Shown here: positions 12,600 through 25,912 of the stretch, one piece after another
Layout of the letters: each line of letters opens with the position of its first letter
Position numbering within the stretch: the first letter of the stretch is position 1
Source: Hormiphora californensis
Lineage: Eukaryota > Ctenophora > Tentaculata > Cydippida > Pleurobrachiidae
NCBI GenBank assembly: GCA_020137815.1
Contig: CM035358.1
Location: forward strand, 6,990,842 to 7,054,841
Direction: 5' to 3'
Length of the DNA stretch: 64,000 nt
Notes under the pieces: generated by a model
Databases searched by the model: none
What the model was told of the DNA's origin: nothing
What the model saw: only the letters and a program-made list of their open reading frames with translations
Position numbers and translations under genes: made by a program

Positions 12600-12913
12600 T
12601 TCTCTCTCTATCATTCTCTCTCTTTCTTTCTCTCTTCCTCAGTCTCCTGATGAATGAATTATCTCGCATACATTATGTGCTATTTTACATTAGAACTGTC
12701 ACTTTACCAGCACATGATCTCACTCAAATATGATTTAAGTCTGCCCTACGCCACAACTCATCCCTATTTGGCTATCCCAGATCCGACACTAGGATTCCCA
12801 GATTCTATTTTCTAACCCATGTCTTCTTCGTTTACCCACATTTTAACCCCCTCTTCTCTCCCAGGTACAATGCTAAGCGAAGGCACTGGAGGAGGACAAA
12901 GCTGGGTTTGTAA
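12226..12913 (+). CDS. RPL39: 60S ribosomal protein L39 (eL39)
   Basis: Two coding exons, 12226-12332 and 12865-12913 (TAA), joined in phase 2, encode 51 residues, the usual family length. The conserved run [11 protein letters not shown], the CysLess basic middle and the C-terminal [11 protein letters not shown] are diagnostic of eL39, a small basic protein lining the exit tunnel of the large ribosomal subunit. The start codon sits in GCCATGG context. Directly upstream is a pyrimidine-poor but acceptor-like TTGTATAG, suggesting a 5' UTR intron or a trans-splice site. It is the first of three closely spaced same-strand genes. The intron carries a CT microsatellite. Confidence 0.97.
12533..12596. 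repeat. (CT)n microsatellite in RPL39 intron
   Basis: About 62 bp of CT dinucleotide, followed by two imperfect TCATTCTCTCTCTA units. Confidence 0.9.
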
Positions 12914-13170
12914 ACTGGATCTCTCTTTTGTGGAGGAGTCTAGCGATATAATCATTGCTCCCAGTTTTTACAATATTTAAAAAACAACACCACGAGTTTT
13001 ATTACCACTCTCCAGCCTTCATCCCGTAGCCCTACCCCGACTCCATCCCGAGCCTTACTCGACCCTTGCTCGATCATCTTTCACCTGTTTAGAAGATAAC
13101 AACCCCGACCCCTGTGCACAAAATGATCTTATATCTCCCATCATCTAATTCCCTACTCCTCTATCTAGCC

Positions 13171-15161
<1,991 letters not shown>

Positions 15162-15578
15162 GAACAGAATCACCCGCCTCCACTTGCGAAGTGGATTGTG
15201 GGACTATTTATCCGAACCCCAGAGTTTGGGGGCTATGATATATATGAACTGTAAACAGATTGGACATTTTGTGAGAGAGGATTTGTGTTGCGTAGGAACT
15301 CTGTTTTTTTGTATATAAAAGTTAAACTACAGTTAAACATTTTAAAAGTTATCATTTGTTTGTTATTCATTTTACTTTTTACAGCCCATGCTAATTTACA
15401 TGTTTCTCTTCCTTTTAACCCTGTCTGAAACTTCTCCGTTTCTTGAAATTGGAGTTCTAAACACAATTTCTATTAAAAAAGACACCCTGTACCAATAACT
15501 GTAACACCCCGTAAAACGAACATTTTACCTCCCCCACTCTGTAAAACAAACCCCCTACTTATCTTTTAGCAAGGCATA

Positions 15579-16083
15579 ATGCAGCCTGTCAAGCTCTTCA
15601 GCAAGGGAGTCGTCACTGGATACAGGCGGGGACAGCGAAACCAGGACACTTCCATTTCTCTCGTCAAGATTGAGGGTAATTAATTAATCATCACTAAGAA
15701 ACTGGCGCCAGTAGTCGAATCTTTTACTGGGCCCACCACTGACTTCGTCCCCAGCTTTTTAAATTTCCCACTTAGTCCCCAGCTTTTAGATTTCTATAAA
15801 CGTCCTCAGATTTCCCAAATTTCACCTCTTTTCTCCCCCAGGAGTCACCAGCAAGGCCGATACTGAGTTTTACCTAGGAAAGCGAATCGCCTACGTTTAC
15901 CGAGGACTCAAGTCCAGGAAGAACAAGATCACAAAGCGAGACACGAAACTCCGAGTTATCTGGGGCAAGGTCCGACGTGCCCATGGATCAAGCGGAGCTG
16001 TCCGAGCCTCCTTCAGGACCAATCTGCCTCCCAAGGCCATCGGTGCTACTGTTCGAGTGATGTTGTACCCATCCCGAGTGTAG
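15579..16083 (+). CDS. RPL35A: 60S ribosomal protein L35a (eL33)
   Basis: Exons 15579-15675 and 15842-16083 (TAG) encode 112 residues, close to the family length of about 110. The protein starts [18 protein letters not shown] and ends with the eL33 signature region [18 protein letters not shown] followed by [13 protein letters not shown]. It is a structural component of the cytosolic large ribosomal subunit. Start codon lies 417 bp after the QDPR stop, with a pyrimidine-rich acceptor-like ATCTTTTAG ten bases upstream, so the transcript may have a 5' UTR intron or be trans-spliced. Frame and all junction phases are intact. Confidence 0.97.
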
Positions 16084-17091
16084 ACCATTGCTATATCTCT
16101 GTTTTTACCCACATCTAAAATCTCCGTGTATATCTTTGACTATATTTCCCGCGTTCTCTCTCACTTGTGTGCCACTGCTCGGGCACACTTTCCCCACGTG
16201 TAGATTCTGTCGTGAACGGAGCGCGCGGTGAAATTGGGCGCGCTGAAAGCCATCCCTCTGGATATCAGGGCTGATGAATTTTCAGCCGCGCAACCACGTT
16301 TTCACCCTACCTCGTGGAGCATGGATATTCTCTGAATATGCACTCAGTACATATTCGAATAGCATATGCCGCTATTTTGTCACGTCATACGAATGTTCGT
16401 AGTCGCGCTTGAAATGTGAGAGGGAACGCTTTAAAGACAATTTAATGGCAACGGGAAGTGCCATGTAGGCAAGCAAACCAGGATTCAGGAATCTTTGGGC
16501 TTGGAGCCAGCGTCAATTCTGTCGCTGTACTGACAACCGATGCGCCCTGAAGTGTGATCCCTGTTTCTTTCACCTCCTGATTTCAGAACTCTCGTCCAGA
16601 GTGGTTGTCCTGGCGTTCACCCAACTCAACGGCTCCCATGTTTCGGAGCGCGCGCGATTCCTTCCACATTTTGCGCGAAGTCACTCACTGGGGTGTCTTC
16701 GCGCCCTCCGTATCGGTCTAGGAGAGCCTTTTTACTGGGAATGCGAATAAAAAGCTGCCTCTTATCTCCTAGCAAACCTCTATTTTCCTTCCACATTGAT
16801 ATGAATCAAACAACAATTAACTGTTAAAACATTAATACAGACCTTCATTAATAACTTACAATTATTGTATTAACACATGTACAATCAATCTCCGGAAAAA
16901 ACTTCCCAATCTCTTTCTGCATTAAATTCATACGACAAATTATCTCTCCATACTTGTACACGCAAATCTCTCTCGTCAGAAACTCGTCATTAGCTCGATA
17001 CACATATTAACCGGCTGATAAATATCACTAATCGATCATCTCGTATAACAACTAGCAATTACACCCTAGCAATAGTACTCGACTCTGTCTA
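16084..17091. other. Convergent intergenic region
   Basis: Lies between the 3' ends of RPL35A (+) and TTC39 (-). No gene, repeat array or RNA was recognised; a weak GC-rich inverted repeat is present around 16225-16302. Confidence 0.5.
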
Positions 17092-20000
17092 TCATTGTAA
17101 TGCGGGCAGTTCTGAGAGAGCTGAGTGGATCCTGAATAGCAGTCGATTTTCCAGGGAGTAACTCTTGACTTTATTAGAGAAATCTTTGGCGTAACTGGGG
17201 GAATGGGAGAGTGTAAGATGGGTCCAGGAGAAAGGATTGAATTCTTCATATAGATTCAATGCGGTCTATAGATCATGTATTGTAAGCTATGAAATGTTTT
17301 GTTGTATACACCTATAGAACTGAACTAAACAAAGAATAATAACTTAACTAAATAATTGACAATTGTAAAACTTACTTAAGATGTGCTCTGGCTTGGGAGA
17401 AGTCTAACAACTTGATATACAAACACCCCAATTCATAGTGTGCATAGGGGATGTAAAAGTGGTCCAGCTGAAAGACAAACAAAGGGTTAGGGGGAAGAAG
17501 GGTTAGGGATGAGGGAGTATAATCTCTACTCCGAGTACACATGTATGTTTGTAACTCTTCCACTTCCGGTCCACTTTACAATTTACATAGCATGTGTATA
17601 GGGAGAGATCAGAGAGACAAGTGACAATTATACCTAGTACCTACCAACTATTAATATTGTACACTACTTTGTACACCACTTACATCCCCCCTCACCCCGA
17701 CAGTTACTAACCCCTATTTCACCCCTAACCCCGACAATTACTAACCCAGATTTGATCCCCCCTCACCCCAACAAAATTACTAACCCCAATTTCACCCCTA
17801 ACCTCGAAGTTACTAACCCCTATTTGACCCCCTAACCCCGTTGGTAATGCAATTCCCCCTCTGCGCTAGCTCACTTATTATATGCAATAATAGGGGTGAC
17901 TTCGTAACCAACTAACCCCGACAGTTACTAACCAAGATTTGATTCCCTACCCCCGACAATTACTAACCCCCGATTTGATCCCCTACCCCCGACAATTACT
18001 AACCCCGATTTGATCCTCTGTCTGCAGGGCGGTTCTCAGTAGACTGAGCGCATGAGTTGTGTTCCCTAACTCGATACTTATAACTGCCAGAAGTAGGTGA
18101 CACAGAAAAGCATCGTCTGCCGGGTAATCAGTGTGGTAGGGCTGGACGTTCTGACACTCTTCCAGTGCTTCCTCTGATGGAGAGAGAGTTTTAGTTATCT
18201 CACAAAATACAGTGCAGCATTCTCGAACCTTGTTTTGTTCAAACTCTTTTTATTGTTCCCCGGGGCACGGGGAACAATAGGCAACTCGAACCATAATAAT
18301 AATTCCATATTACACCCCCAAATTCCTGATTTATAAACCTCACATCTTTACCAATATAAGATCAATTGATTGATACCAATTGATTGACTTACCAATAAGA
18401 GGTATGACAGAGTTCAGTGACTCCTCACTCATCAGAGGTAGGAACCTCCACACATACAGCAGCTCAATGGCGGGGAGACACAGGAACTTCTCATTTTGTA
18501 GGAAACTTCGTGCTCTCCGGATTGCAAACTTTTCAATGTGCAGGTGCTTCCCACCTGTGGGAATGATGACGTGAATGATGATGTCATTGTGCAGTGACGT
18601 CATAGAATGTGGGAATGATGACGCCATAAGTATTTGAAAGCACTGTCAAGTCATTATGACGTCATAAGTATTTGAAAGCACTGTCAAGTCATTATGACGT
18701 CATAAGTATTTGAAAGCACTGTCAAGTCATTGTGACGTCATAAGTATTTGAAAGCACTGTCAAGTCATTGTGATGTCATAAGTATTTGAAAGCACTGTCA
18801 AGTCATTATGACGTCATAAGTATTTGAACGCACTGTCAAGTCATTGTGACGTCATAAGTATTTGAAAGCACTGTCAAGTCATTGTGACGTCATAAGTATT
18901 TGAAAGCACTGTCAAGTCATTGTGACGTCATAAGTATTTGAAAGCACTGTCAAGTCATTGTGACGTCATAAGTATTTGAAAGCACTGTCAAGTCATTGTG
19001 ACGTCATAAGTATTTGAAAACACTGTCAAGTCATTGTGACGTCATAAGTATTCAGAAACACCGCTTTCAGGTCAATGCTCTGACATTGGAAACACGTGAA
19101 AAAATGTGGAGTTTTGTAGAGATCACATGTCATTGCATTTTCAGTTGTATACCACGATGTGTATTATGGTAGTGGTTAGCTAGCACAACCCGTGTACTGG
19201 CAAGGGCATTTGTGGATCGTTTTCTGTAATCCATCCTATAAATATTAATCCTATAGTTGCCGTATAATGCAGGTGAGCACTCTTTTGACAGGTTTAAAAA
19301 TGTGAAAGGTGAGCACTACTATTTCTAGATTCTTGATCAAATTCTATCACACAAAACATATGGAACACCTTGTTACCAGCTACAGATCACAGATGTTCAC
19401 TGACCTATTATATATGTTTGGTAAGGGATTCTGGTGACTCAACAGATACAGAGTGATCTGGAGCCTTAAACAAAACTGACCTATTTTCAGCTGATGCTTG
19501 GGTACTTCAGTAGCTATTTTCTCCAGTTCCTCTGACTCTCTATCGGCAGTGAACTGGAAGGCAAGGTGTAGGTAGGAGAAGAGGGTTCTGGACCACCGGC
19601 TCTCGGTAAATAGTTGTCTGGCAAAGGATGCTGCTTGGTCCCATTGTAGTAGAATGGCGTGACACCACATTTTCTCCCAGTAACAGAGGTGGTAAAACTG
19701 AGGGTGGGGGGGGGGGGTTTGGCAAGACTGGATTAAATATTAGTTTATCATATATATCAGACGACAGACGACAGACGCTAACAAAGCCAAGGGTAATTAA
19801 ATGTAAAGGGAGGTTTATAACATAACGAGCCAAGGGGCTCCATCCTGTTCTCAAGTGATTGGGGTATTAGCAGTTTGGGCGTCACCACACCGCTCTAAAA
19901 GCTTGGACGAACGTCGGTTAAGTACCAACCAACCAACTGGAAATATTTTACATCGATCGGAGATGAGACTTTATTGATTATGATGATCATTGCCGCGCCT

Positions 20001-23000
20001 GGGGGAATGAGAACGACTATTAACATGGTGATAAATCATTACCTGTGCCCAATCTATTCCTGATTGTTCACACTTTTCAAATAACTCCAAGGCCTCCTCA
20101 ACGTTCCCCGATATTATAGCTCGCCTTCCTGTCGAAATATATTGTTAATTCAGTGAATGTAGATTAATATATAGCTAGCCTTTCTGAGAAAATATATTAA
20201 TTCACTGCAGTGAGCCAATGCCCAATATTTTGGGAGCAAGATACCACTCCCCCTTCATAATGATACCCCTCTGAGGCACCCCCACCACCCCGACACAAGT
20301 GGTACACGAAGAAGCCAAGTTAACCCGACCCCGGTCAAAACCAAAGTCCCGATACCACCCCACTTGCACCCCACTCCACTTCCCGGCCCGGTATATTTAC
20401 CACTGAAGAAATCAAACATCATACTGTCAGGATATCGGGCGGACCACTTAGAGAGAAGAGCGTCAACAAGCTCACCATCGTAAGCAGCACTCTTGGTGTA
20501 TTGTAGTAGCACAGTGTTGTAGTTCTGATGGGGGGAGTTATTGGTGACGTCATTATGACGTCAATTTGACGTCATAACAGTAGTTCGGTGATAGTGGTGT
20601 GAGTCGTGAATATATCAATACTAGCGCACCCATTGGGTGCGCCTCAAGTAAGGGCTTTTTGATAACCCACCCGGCTTCGCCGGGTGGTTCTTTTCGCCCC
20701 TTTCCACGTCAATAACACGGTTGCCATGGCAACTGAATTGATAGCTATCGGGACTGGCATGTTGAAAGTCATTCGAAAATATTAACAAACTTCCACTGGA
20801 AGTTCCAAAAGTGTGAATGACAGCTTTACAGCTTTGGGTACATGAAATGTTTTATGAAGGAGCAGTCTGTCGCTTAGATACCGCCTAACGAACGGCCACT
20901 TCGACGCGACATCTCCAAATTATAATAGAGACTAGCGCACCCATTGGGTGCGCCTCAAGTAAGGCCTTTTGATAACCCACCCGGCTTCGCCGGTTGGTTC
21001 TTTTCGCTACTTTCAACGTCAACACGGTTGCCATGACAACTGAATTGGTAACTATAGGGACTTGTATGTTAAAAGTCATTCGAAAGTATTAAGAAACTTC
21101 CACTGGAAGTTCCAAAAGTGTGAGCAACAGCTTTACAGCTTTGGTCATATGAAGTGTTTTATGAAGGAGCAGACTGTCGCTTAGATACCGCCTAACGAAC
21201 GACCACCACTTCGACGTCGTTCATCTCCAAATTATAATATAGATACTCAGCTGTACGGAGTTTCCAGATAGCAACTCAGATAATCAGTGTGATTTCTACA
21301 TGCACTCTCAGCATCTACTCACGGTCTCACTCTCTGTTTCTCTGTGGGCATCTCTCTCTCTCTCTCTGTCACTCTCCCTCTACCTACCTCTTTCTCTATC
21401 TTTCTCTCTCACTCTACTACTACTCAGTACGCAGTAAAGTCAGATTACACTCATCAGTAGGCATAGATGTCAGATAAACGACCTCTCTCTATCTACCTAT
21501 CAGGAAGCGACCGAATATTCGGTTCGGTTCGGTTCGGTTCGGAAATTCGGTGTTTTTTGGGCGGTTCGGTTCGGTTCGGTTCGGTAGGAAATTTTGGCCG
21601 AACCACCGAATTTTTTGGTCAAATAATGCCCAGAAATCGGGCTTTTTCATGCAAAATTTTTCAATTATTTCACGAAAATTGTATGGATTTCAATGTCAAT
21701 TTCGCCGTATTAACCCTATTATTAACCTATTTCGAATCGGTGGTGCTATGTGGAAATGATTTCGCTAGTTAGCGGGTTCGATATGGATTGATTTGATACC
21801 TGACTTCCCGTCGAATCGTGTCCTCATGAGAGGGTTAACAAATTCAGAAACTTTTTTTTTCAAAAAATTCATGGAGAGCACCGATCAAGGTGTTAAGAAT
21901 CATTCTCTGAAATTTTGTAAAAAAGTTTGGAAAATATTTCAAAGTCAATTTTATGGAAAATTTTCTACGTCAATTTTTGCGTACGAATCGTGTTTCGAAT
22001 CGGTATTGCTAAGCGGGAGTGATGTTGCTAATTAGTGGGTCCGAGATGGATTATGCTGATACGTGATCCCCCATCAAATCTAATTAGGAAGTTTAGGGGA
22101 AACGATTCATGTTTCAATAAATCATGGTAATTAGCGAGAGCACTGCCGCATGGCGCATAGCATCACCGATTCGCAACACGATTCGTACGGCAAAATTGAC
22201 ATAGAATTTTTTTTCCGAAATTGACTTTGAAATATTTTACAAAGTTTTTTCACAAAATTAAATGTTTCTCTAAAAATTCATGGAGAGCATCGATCAGGGT
22301 ATTGAGAATCATTACCTGAAATTTTGTGAAATTTTTTTTGTGAAAAATATTTTAAGTAAATTATGGTATACGAATCGTGTTTCTAATCGACAATGCTAAA
22401 CGGGAGTGATGTTGGTAATTAGTGGGTCCGAGATGGATTGTGCTGATACGTGATCCACCATCAAATCTAATTAGGAAATTTAGAGAGACACGATTCATGG
22501 TTCGTTTAATCCTGCTAATTAGCAATACCATTCCCGTATAGCATTGCCGATTCGAAACACGATTCGTACGCAAAAATTGACATAGAAAATTTACGATAAA
22601 ATTGACTTTGAAAATTTTTTCACAAAATTGACTCTGAAATTTTTTCAAACATTTTTTAACAAAATTTCAGAGAATGATTCTCAATACCTTGATCGGTGCT
22701 CTCCATGACTTTTTAGAGAAACATTTACACAGAAAAAGTTTTGTATGGTTCGGTTCGGTTCGGTTACCGAAATTCGGTTCGGTTCGGTTCGGTTCGGTAA
22801 AAAAGTTTTTCAAATTCGGTTCGGTTCGGTTCGGTGGAAAAAAACCCGGTTCGGTCGTTTCCTGCTACCTATCTATCTCTCTTACTCCATCCATCTCTCA
22901 TCTTCTCATCGTATCTACTCAGTACACACGACTCACCAGTATCCCGTTGGCACATATAAACGACCTCTCTATCTCGTACTCTCTCTACTCACCAGTATCC

Positions 23001-24347
23001 CGTTGGCACAAATGAACGACCTCAACACATCCATCTCCTCTGCTTCACGGATCAGTCTCATCCCAATCTCCTTCTCCCCTTTTAACCCCACAAACTCCAA
23101 CAATCCCAATATTTTAGGGGGCAGAAGGGAGAGACCGAGGGAGAACGCTCCCCAGCCCATTTTAATTCCACCGGTTAGTTCACGATCAAAAAGGGAGCTA
23201 TCGCTGTCGACCCCATCAACTGTTTCTGAGGTTCGTTGGGTTTCATTCAGATCCAGTACCGAGTACATCTCCTTGTAAAGGCTGATGGGAGGGATAGAGA
23301 GAGATGGAGGGGAGAGAGAGGGATATGGGGGGAACATGTGGTCATCATGGACAGATCAAGGTGAACTGTAATAAATCTGACAGTTTTACACAAGTATTAC
23401 GTAGTGGTAAAGATAGTAGTACTGTAGAGTGGTACTATAGAGTATTAATATAAGGGCAAAGGGGTGTCACTCTCTTACCTGTGACAGGTTTTAATTTTCA
23501 GGGCACCCTTAACGAAGCTCACCAGATTATCAGCGTCCTCTGCAAATGTCAGAACTGCCCTTACCAGGAGCAGTTCAGCGTACATCTGAGAGAGATGGGG
23601 GATTGGAGTTATTAGGGGGTAGTTACATCTGAGAGGGGGGAGGGGGTTGTTAGCTTAGGGGGGGGGGGGGCAAAAGGGTGATTGGAGTTATTAGGAAGTA
23701 CTTGAACACAAGATCGTCACACGCAATGTGTTTTAAAAGTTGGGACGGGACATTTCCGAGGCTCCTCTTAAAAAATTAACTATAGGAACTTGCTACATGT
23801 GAAAAAGTGAGCTTCTGCTTACAAGTTCTGCATGTTTTTCGACTTCAGAGAATGTTGAGAAATCCCTGTTTTTAACGTAGCTCAACAAATAGCTAAACAT
23901 TCCATCCTTATGACGTAGTCCCTGAATAAACTGAAAATATGTATGATGTTAGAAGATCATGGCGGGGTTTTCTTTTCATATTCTTCTTTAATTTTAAAAA
24001 GGTCACTTGAGATAGTTGACTTGGCGAGTAAGTATCGAACCCTTGCAGAGCACGCACACTGTCATTTTATGAAGTAAAACGCAGTGTGAGCCACACAAGG
24101 TAAACATACAATGATAACGGACCTGTAAGGATGCGTCTAGGTCCAGTATAGTTTGGTTGATATTCTTCCTATCAAAAGTCATGATAGATTGAATGAAGCC
24201 AATATTACAGTAGGCCATTGCTCCATACATATCTGTCTGCCATGTATCTTTTACCACGTCCTTAGCTTCCTCAAGTCGGTTTCTCAGTAGTTTGTCCCTT
24301 GACCGGGCACACAGCTCCATACCTTTTATCATATCTTCGTAATCCAT
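17092..24347 (-). CDS. TTC39: Tetratricopeptide repeat protein 39 family (560 aa, 11 exons)
   Basis: Exons in transcript order: 24347-24123, 23930-23823, 23585-23479, 23281-22993, 20524-20401, 20128-20043, 19697-19481, 18554-18393, 18173-18004, 17467-17376, 17194-17092 (TGA). Phases agree throughout, giving 560 residues, near the usual 570-610. Family landmarks seen in order: MYGAMAYCNIGFIQSIMTF, MYAELLLVRAVLTF, KMGWGAFSLGLSLLPPKIL, FYHLCYWEKMWCH, a TPR-like PYAHYELGCLYIKLLDFSQA, and YSLENRLLFRIHSAL. TTC39 proteins belong to the Iml2/TPR_39 family; TTC39B has been linked to sterol receptor turnover in mammals, but the general biochemical role is unclear. The paralogue (A, B or C) cannot be assigned. 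The donor after 18004 is the weak GTTAGT and lies in a minisatellite. Introns carry several repeat families. Confidence 0.93.
17690..18003 (-). repeat. About 40-bp minisatellite spreading from a TTC39 donor site
   Basis: Plus-strand units read like AACCCCGACAATTACTAACC followed by a variable GATTTGATCCCC part. On the transcript strand each unit has GGGGTTAGTAA, the same sequence as the donor at the end of the exon 18004-18173. About seven diverged units are interrupted by a MITE at 17841-17911. Confidence 0.75.
17841..17911. mobile_element. Small MITE, TTGGTAACGAA family
   Basis: Starts TTGGTAATGCAATTCCCCC and ends in the inverted form AGGGGTGACTTCGTAACCAA. Relatives at 48601-48665, 55041-55094 and partly at 62467-62500 share ends and the inner TATGCAATAA or TGCCAGCGC segments. 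Confidence 0.65.
18004..18014 (-). promoter_or_regulatory. TTC39 exon tail encoded by minisatellite unit, weak donor
   Basis: The last codons (Asp-Gln-Ile-Gly) and the GTTAGT donor of this exon are part of the first unit of the neighbouring minisatellite, so equivalent donors occur repeatedly further into the intron. Confidence 0.5.
18617..19055. repeat. 38-bp minisatellite, 12 units, 10 with a full CRE (TGACGTCA)
   Basis: Twelve nearly identical 38-bp units share CATAAGTATTTGAAAGCACT. Ten contain the palindrome TGACGTCA, the consensus site for CREB/ATF bZIP proteins; one has TGATGTCA and the first has TGACGCCA. An extra intact site precedes the array near 18591. The array lies in a TTC39 intron. 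Regulatory activity is inference only. Confidence 0.85.
20614..21243. repeat. Two tandem copies of a 310-bp hairpin-rich sequence
   Basis: 20614-20930 and 20932-21243 are diverged direct copies. Each has a GCGCACCCATTGGGTGCGC palindrome, a CCACCCGG-cttc-type hairpin, an X-box-like GTTGCCATGGCAAC (perfect in the first copy, 20720-20733) and an AACTTCCACTGGAAGTT palindrome. No reading frame is shared, so this is non-coding repeat in the TTC39 intron. Confidence 0.75.
21515..22860. repeat. Complex repeat with (GGTTC)n blocks at both ends
   Basis: Blocks of GGTTCGGTTCGG-type repeats at about 21521-21590 and 22747-22858 flank a tract of direct and inverted copies containing TACGAATCGTGTTTC, GTGGGTCCGAGATGGATT and CATGGAGAGCA. 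The body is two tandem copies of a partly palindromic 430-bp unit. Translation of the pentamer gives an FGSVR-like repeat, which is not a protein. Confidence 0.7.
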
Positions 24348-25210
24348 GGCTATTACTTTTTAAAGAGTGTTAAAATACTGGATAAATCGAAAACTGCAAC
24401 TCTGGCTGAGGTTCAAACTTCAATATTGGCAAACGGCAGCGCGGGATAAGGCAGCGCTTTTCAAACTTCAATAAATCCGACTTTAATGGCACCCAAGAAA
24501 AGTCTTGAACATTTTTAACGACTAGAAGCGGTAAGGGAACATTTATGAGTATCCGAAACGGGTTAATACGTAAAAAAAGTCTAAAAAGTCTGGAAACAGG
24601 AAACCGGAAAGTCCGTTGGCCTATGCTACAGGCCCTAGAAGCCGTGGAAAACGCGCGCACTTGGGGTCTGCAGCGCATGCCAAGAAAGTCCGTTTCTGAA
24701 AAAGAAAAAAACGCGACGTGTGTGTGATGAAATTTGAAATTTAAAAAGCACGGCCCGGGCTGCGCGCGCATCAGCAGCAAGCAGCGTTAAAGTTCAAAAA
24801 GTTCGCCGAGTACAACCATACACCATGCTGGACCGGCGTAACGTCTTGTCCGCGCGTTCAAAAACCAAAATCTGTCTGAATTTTGAAAAAATGAAAGTTT
24901 GTTTCATCTTTCCAGTTTCCGGCGTTTTGAAAGTGTCTTGTCATGCCTATGACAGCTTACTGGATCTTTTCCGACCATTTCACTGCACAATATCTGGCCA
25001 TCCACTGCTTTTTATTCAAATTTGGAGAAAACGGGCCACGGAGCCCCATCCCCGAGCCTCCACTGGTCCATGCGAGCTTTTTAAAACACTGCTGTATCCC
25101 TTCTATTCTGTTGTACAGTTGGCAAGATACCTAAAACTTTTCGTATATCGTCTTATTTTGATTTATCATTAATTTTCAGCATTTTTTCAGAATTTTTGTC
25201 GGCTAGAAAA
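24348..25210. other. Divergent intergenic region 5' of TTC39
   Basis: Lies between the divergent starts of TTC39 (-) and ANKRD13C (+). No gene supported. GC-richer patches around 24590-24790 could be promoter DNA. Confidence 0.4.
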
Positions 25211-25626
25211 AAATTAGAAATAGGGGGTCTACCGATATTGTCAGCACTGGACACTGGTTTTACTCAGTAAAATCAGTGCTGACAATCAGGGGCGGCTCTG
25301 CCATGCGGACGATGCGGACGCGTCCGCATTTTTACTTTGGATCACGGAGAGAGAAGAAAAAGTTCAAGGAAAAGGGTCAATTTTTCTCAAAATTTGATGT
25401 TTCAAATGAGATTTTTAGTGAAATCCGCGCGCCACACAGGGTTTTTGCCGTCGCAGTATTTTTTGATCGGCGCGCTACGTCAAAATAGCCAATGCGGACC
25501 ATCCGCATTGGGGATTTCGACGGAACGCGCGAGTTTAAAATGTTTCGGCCGCATTTTGACCAGAGCGATTGAAAGCCGCGCACCGCCCCTGCTGACAATA
25601 TCGGTAGACCCCCTATTTCGAATTTA
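25211..25626. mobile_element. Palindromic element split by a hAT-like insertion
   Basis: The left arm 25211-25249 (AGGGGGTCTACCGATATTG core) and the right arm, now divided as 25274-25286 and 25600-25626, are inverted copies. Removing the inner insertion rebuilds a hairpin of about 110 bp. Confidence 0.75.
25287..25591. mobile_element. hAT-like MITE with 8-bp target duplication CTGACAAT
   Basis: It starts CAGGGGCGGC and ends in the inverted CCGCCCCTG, the typical hAT terminal form, with CTGACAAT repeated directly at 25279-25286 and 25592-25599. At 305 bp it has no transposase and is non-autonomous. Confidence 0.85.
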
Positions 25627-25912
25627 ATTACTGGGCACACTCACTGCGTCACGCAAATTGAAATTCACGTTTCCGGTTCCTCAAAAGATAGCTACTTGAT
25701 CTTGGTTGCGTTGGATTGGTCTCAATAAGACCTTTCCAACGCTACCAAAACGGTTTCTGTATCTCATCAGGAACCGGAGATATTACGGTATCAATTTTTA
25801 AATTAAGTTCAGATTTTGCAGTTTCAAGTTTTAAGTTTATAATATGTTATGTTTTCACTGTTACAAGAAGATTCGTCCCGTTGAATTAATAAGCTTGGGA
25901 ACTTTAAATATA

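Noticed and set aside
12333..12864. Box C/D snoRNA in the RPL39 intron
   Set aside because: CTGATGA- and ATGATGC-like motifs occur, but no paired C/D boxes at suitable spacing with a closing stem.
13114..13170. Upstream in-frame ATG as the QDPR start
   Set aside because: The extra 19 residues have no family similarity and overlap an acceptor-like CTATCTAG.
20664..20700. Bacterial Rho-independent terminator or symbiont DNA (GC hairpin followed by T-rich DNA)
   Set aside because: It is part of a tandem repeat inside a spliced animal intron and has no neighbouring bacterial gene.
21467..23278. Frames with FGSVRFGSV-type repeats as a possible structural protein
   Set aside because: They come from the GGTTC pentamer repeat and cross a real TTC39 exon on the other strand.
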